Positions 61,770-64,000 of a stretch of DNA of 64,000 bases are shown here, one piece after another; position 1 is the stretch's first letter; each line of letters starts with the position of its first letter. A model generated the notes under the pieces. It was given only the letters and a program-made list of their open reading frames with translations. It was not told where the DNA came from and searched no databases. Location of the stretch: positions 88,214-152,213 of the forward strand of contig CAWIIF010000009.1 in the NCBI GenBank assembly GCA_963836015.1, given 5' to 3'. This DNA is from CAWCDJ01 sp963836015 (lineage in GTDB: Bacteria; Acidobacteriota; Terriglobia; Bryobacterales; Bryobacteraceae). The translations under genes were made by a program, and so were the position numbers.

Positions 61770-64000
61770 TCAGAAGTTGTACTTCAGCGCAAACTGGATC
61801 TGCCGCATGTTGGCCCTCGTCGATGTAATCACGCCGAAATTCGAGGGCGGCGCGACGTTGGAACTGCCTCCCCAACTGGCACTCGGGGTGCCCAGCTCCA
61901 CATGGTTCGGAGCGTTGAACATTTCCGCCCGAAACTCGATAGCGTGCCTTTCCGTGATCCGGAAATCTTTGATCATGGACAGGTCGATGTTCACCTGGCG
62001 CGGCCCGCGCAGGTTATCGCGCCCGCAGTTTCCGAACGTGCCGGCGACGGGATTGGAGAATGCGGCCGCGTTGTACCATCCATTCTGGTTGGCGTTGGGC
62101 CGTACCGGGCTCACCCCGGCGAGGCAGTTGAGCCGTTCGCCGCTGGGTGAGAAGACGACGCCGGCCGAATCCCAGGAGCTGGTCTCAGTTACCGAGCCGC
62201 TCTGAATCGTGGTGATGGTCGTTACCTGCCAGCCGCCGACCACCTGGTTTGCGATGCCTCCGTGATTCAAAAAGCGCTGGCCCTTGCCGAAGGGCAGCGA
62301 GTAGAGCACCGAGGCGGCCAGCCGCTGCGGAGTGTTGAAGTCGGAGGGGCCGTAGTCGCAGGAACGGCAGCGCGCGTTGGGCGGCACGAAATCGTTGCCA
62401 GGGCCGCGGATGGCGCTGCTGTCGTCGAGGGATTTGGAAAAAGTGTAGCTGAGCAAAGTGGTGAGGCCGGCTCCGAACCGCTGGCTCAGCTTGACGCCGA
62501 CACCATTGTAGTTGCCAACGCCGTCGGCCTTCAGGAATTGGATCCCGGCCGCCCCGAACTCCGGATAGGGCAAACGAGTGAGGATTGGCCCAGTCCCCGG
62601 GATGGGCGCGGCCGCATTCAGCAGGCTGTCCAGATGGCGGCTTTGCGAGCCGTTGTAGCCTACCTCCAGGGTCGTTCCGTTGCCGAGCTCGCGCTGAACG
62701 TTGAGCACATACTGCATCGAGTAAGTGGTGGGCAATATGTGGTCCGCGCCCCAGGTGAGGCCTACCGGTATCGTAACGGGAAGCGCGGCCGTGTTGATGA
62801 AATCGCTGTAACCGAAGGAGGGCTTTCCGTAGGTGGTCGCGGTGACATTTCCCGTACGGCCTCCGAGTCCGCGATTCAGATCGAAAATGGAGTTCTTGCT
62901 TTCCTGGGAAAAGAAGATGCCGAACCCGGTCCGGACCGACCATTTATTGGAAGGGCTCCAGGCGATGCCGAGCCGCGGCGCGAAGTTGTGATACTCGGTG
63001 TTGATGAGGCGAGGCCCCATCCGGCCGTCGCGGACCACCTGGAGTGGAGGCGACCCGGGCACGGTGGCGCCCTGCGCAGCCCAATAGGCCTGGTACCGGA
63101 AGGCGAGGCCTTCGTAGAAATCCCCATTGCCCGCGCGCACGTATGCGGGATGCAGGCTCATGTCCGGGACGTTCGGAATGTTGGCAAGCGGCCCATTCAG
63201 CTGGACGCCGACCTCATGCCCGGACGCGTCGAACATGGGCTGCGCGACTTCCCAGCGCAGGCCGGCGGTGATGGTCAGGTGCGGCTTTACCTTCCACGTA
63301 TCGTCGATGTAAGCGGCCCATTCGTCATTGCGGAAATCCGCTGATGCGAGCGCGACCGCGATGATGCTGTTCTGCATGGCGCCCATCAGGAAGTCCGCGC
63401 CCGAGTAGCCGCCCGTCTGCGCGGTCGCGCTGATGGTATTCGTGAACTGCCCGTTGAAAAAGAACTGGCCGCGGGGGAATTCGTTTCCGAGCTGCGGATA
63501 CTTGTTATATCGGAACTCTCCGCCCATGCGTAGCGAATGCTTCCCGATCACCCACGAGAAGTTATCCACCCACTGGAATACCTTGTCGTTGATCTGGAAC
63601 GGGCTGCTTGTAGGGTTGCCGAAGCTGGTCAGATTGTTGCTCAATTGGATGCTCGGGATGCCCCAGGAATTCTTGTCCGTAACCGGTACGGGCACGCCGA
63701 TCTCCGTATCTACGTTTTCGATACCGGCCAGCTGTTGGGTGATATTGTTGAACAACGAGTTGTACCCGAACCGCGCCTCGTTCACCTTCGTGGAGGAGAG
63801 GATGCGCACATTGGACACGACCCACTGGCTGGCCCGCGTGTAGAGCGTGGTCCCATCCGTCGCGGTAATGCCCGGAGTCAGAGTGGACTCGTCAGTCCAG
63901 CTGTAGCGGCCGAACCACTGCGAGTTCGAGCTCTCGCTGAAGTCGATGCGTTCGGTGACCTGATTCTTATCGACCGGTATCTTTGACAGGTACTGATAAT
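61770..64000 (-). CDS. TonB-dependent receptor (acidobacterial CarboxypepD-reg type), 5' part outside the window
   Basis: The reading frame is open to the window edge at 64000, so the plug and N-terminal carboxypeptidase-regulatory-like domain are not seen. The present part is a large barrel: LRMGGEFRYNKYPQLGNEF, LTITAGLRWEVAQPMFDASG, IAWSPSNKWSVRTGFGIFFS, and VQRELGNGTTLEVGYNGSQS. It ends with IEFRAEMFNAPNHVELGTPS and IQFALKYNF, a terminal Phe typical of BAM clients. In Acidobacteria these import or bind polymer fragments; substrate cannot be told from the barrel. The stop is 15 bases from the convergent NUDIX stop. Confidence 0.92.
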   Translation of the reverse strand, partial: YQYLSKIPVDKNQVTERIDFSESSNSQWFGRYSWTDESTLTPGITATDGTTLYTRASQWVVSNVRILSSTKVNEARFGYNSLFNNITQQLAGIENVDTEIGVPVPVTDKNSWGIPSIQLSNNLTSFGNPTSSPFQINDKVFQWVDNFSWVIGKHSLRMGGEFRYNKYPQLGNEFPRGQFFFNGQFTNTISATAQTGGYSGADFLMGAMQNSIIAVALASADFRNDEWAAYIDDTWKVKPHLTITAGLRWEVAQPMFDASGHEVGVQLNGPLANIPNVPDMSLHPAYVRAGNGDFYEGLAFRYQAYWAAQGATVPGSPPLQVVRDGRMGPRLINTEYHNFAPRLGIAWSPSNKWSVRTGFGIFFSQESKNSIFDLNRGLGGRTGNVTATTYGKPSFGYSDFINTAALPVTIPVGLTWGADHILPTTYSMQYVLNVQRELGNGTTLEVGYNGSQSRHLDSLLNAAAPIPGTGPILTRLPYPEFGAAGIQFLKADGVGNYNGVGVKLSQRFGAGLTTLLSYTFSKSLDDSSAIRGPGNDFVPPNARCRSCDYGPSDFNTPQRLAASVLYSLPFGKGQRFLNHGGIANQVVGGWQVTTITTIQSGSVTETSSWDSAGVVFSPSGERLNCLAGVSPVRPNANQNGWYNAAAFSNPVAGTFGNCGRDNLRGPRQVNIDLSMIKDFRITERHAIEFRAEMFNAPNHVELGTPSASWGGSSNVAPPSNFGVITSTRANMRQIQFALKYNF

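Overview
The window looks like a chromosomal segment of an acidobacterium close to Bryobacterales/Solibacteraceae. This is an inference from family content. The window carries an ADOP-type duplicated permease with its PadR regulator, a VWFA-related acidobacterial protein (TIGR03436 type), a Solibacter-type C-terminal domain (TIGR03437 type), CRTAC1-like ASPIC/UnbV proteins, a large carboxypeptidase-regulatory-type TonB receptor and a PEP-CTERM protein. The DNA is GC-rich, so many long antisense open frames are shadows and were left out. Genes are dense. No gene-free stretch exceeds 300 bases; the longest are about 200 bases (57230-57429), 166 bases (38174-38339) and 142 bases (27422-27563). 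I saw no tRNA, rRNA, transposase or CRISPR array.

Region 1 (1-13529): the start of a TPR gene leaves on the minus strand. Divergent from it is a run of secreted proteins: an FG-GAP/ASPIC protein, a PD40-type propeller with a CXXCH site, a second FG-GAP/ASPIC protein, a YVTN propeller fused to a di-heme cytochrome c peroxidase-like domain, a Reg_prop propeller, a RidA-like protein and a two-part ABC-type binding protein. Five consecutive junctions are ATGA overlaps or a 5-base gap. A large secreted glycosidase-like protein follows. This run is one of the best candidates here for an uncharacterised system.

Region 2 (13600-25555): a DUF5671-like membrane protein; a padR-ADOP operon with an inverted repeat laid over its promoter; a small redox-type domain protein overlapping a GNAT-fused ADP-forming acyl-CoA synthetase; an AMP-forming acyl-CoA ligase and a tandem universal stress protein; a small secreted HELIH protein; and a small flagellar cluster (flaG, fliS).

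Region 3 (25600-38200): recN, a previously easy-to-miss 45-residue zinc-ribbon-like ORF, clpB, a TIGR03437 protein broken by two frameshifts, mutY coupled to a DUF3037-S24 fusion, a VWA protein, an isolated pduS-pduT pair from a microcompartment system, an SDR enzyme and a PEP-CTERM protein.

Region 4 (38300-57230): a four-gene ABC exporter/LolA-like/outer-membrane-barrel operon on the plus strand converges with an eight-gene minus-strand operon. In transcription order the latter encodes VWA/GATase-like, caspase-fold-like, TPR plus gluzincin, MoxR ATPase, DUF58, BatA-VWA and DUF4175-like proteins. A GxxExxY gene bounded by 40-bp inverted repeats sits between the MoxR and DUF58 genes and looks like an insertion.

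Region 5 (57400-64000): uvrA with a one-base frameshift, a secreted beta-rich protein, a NUDIX hydrolase and the 3' part of a TonB receptor gene. Three one-base insertions in short homopolymers (in two genes) suggest that some breaks could be sequence errors rather than biology.
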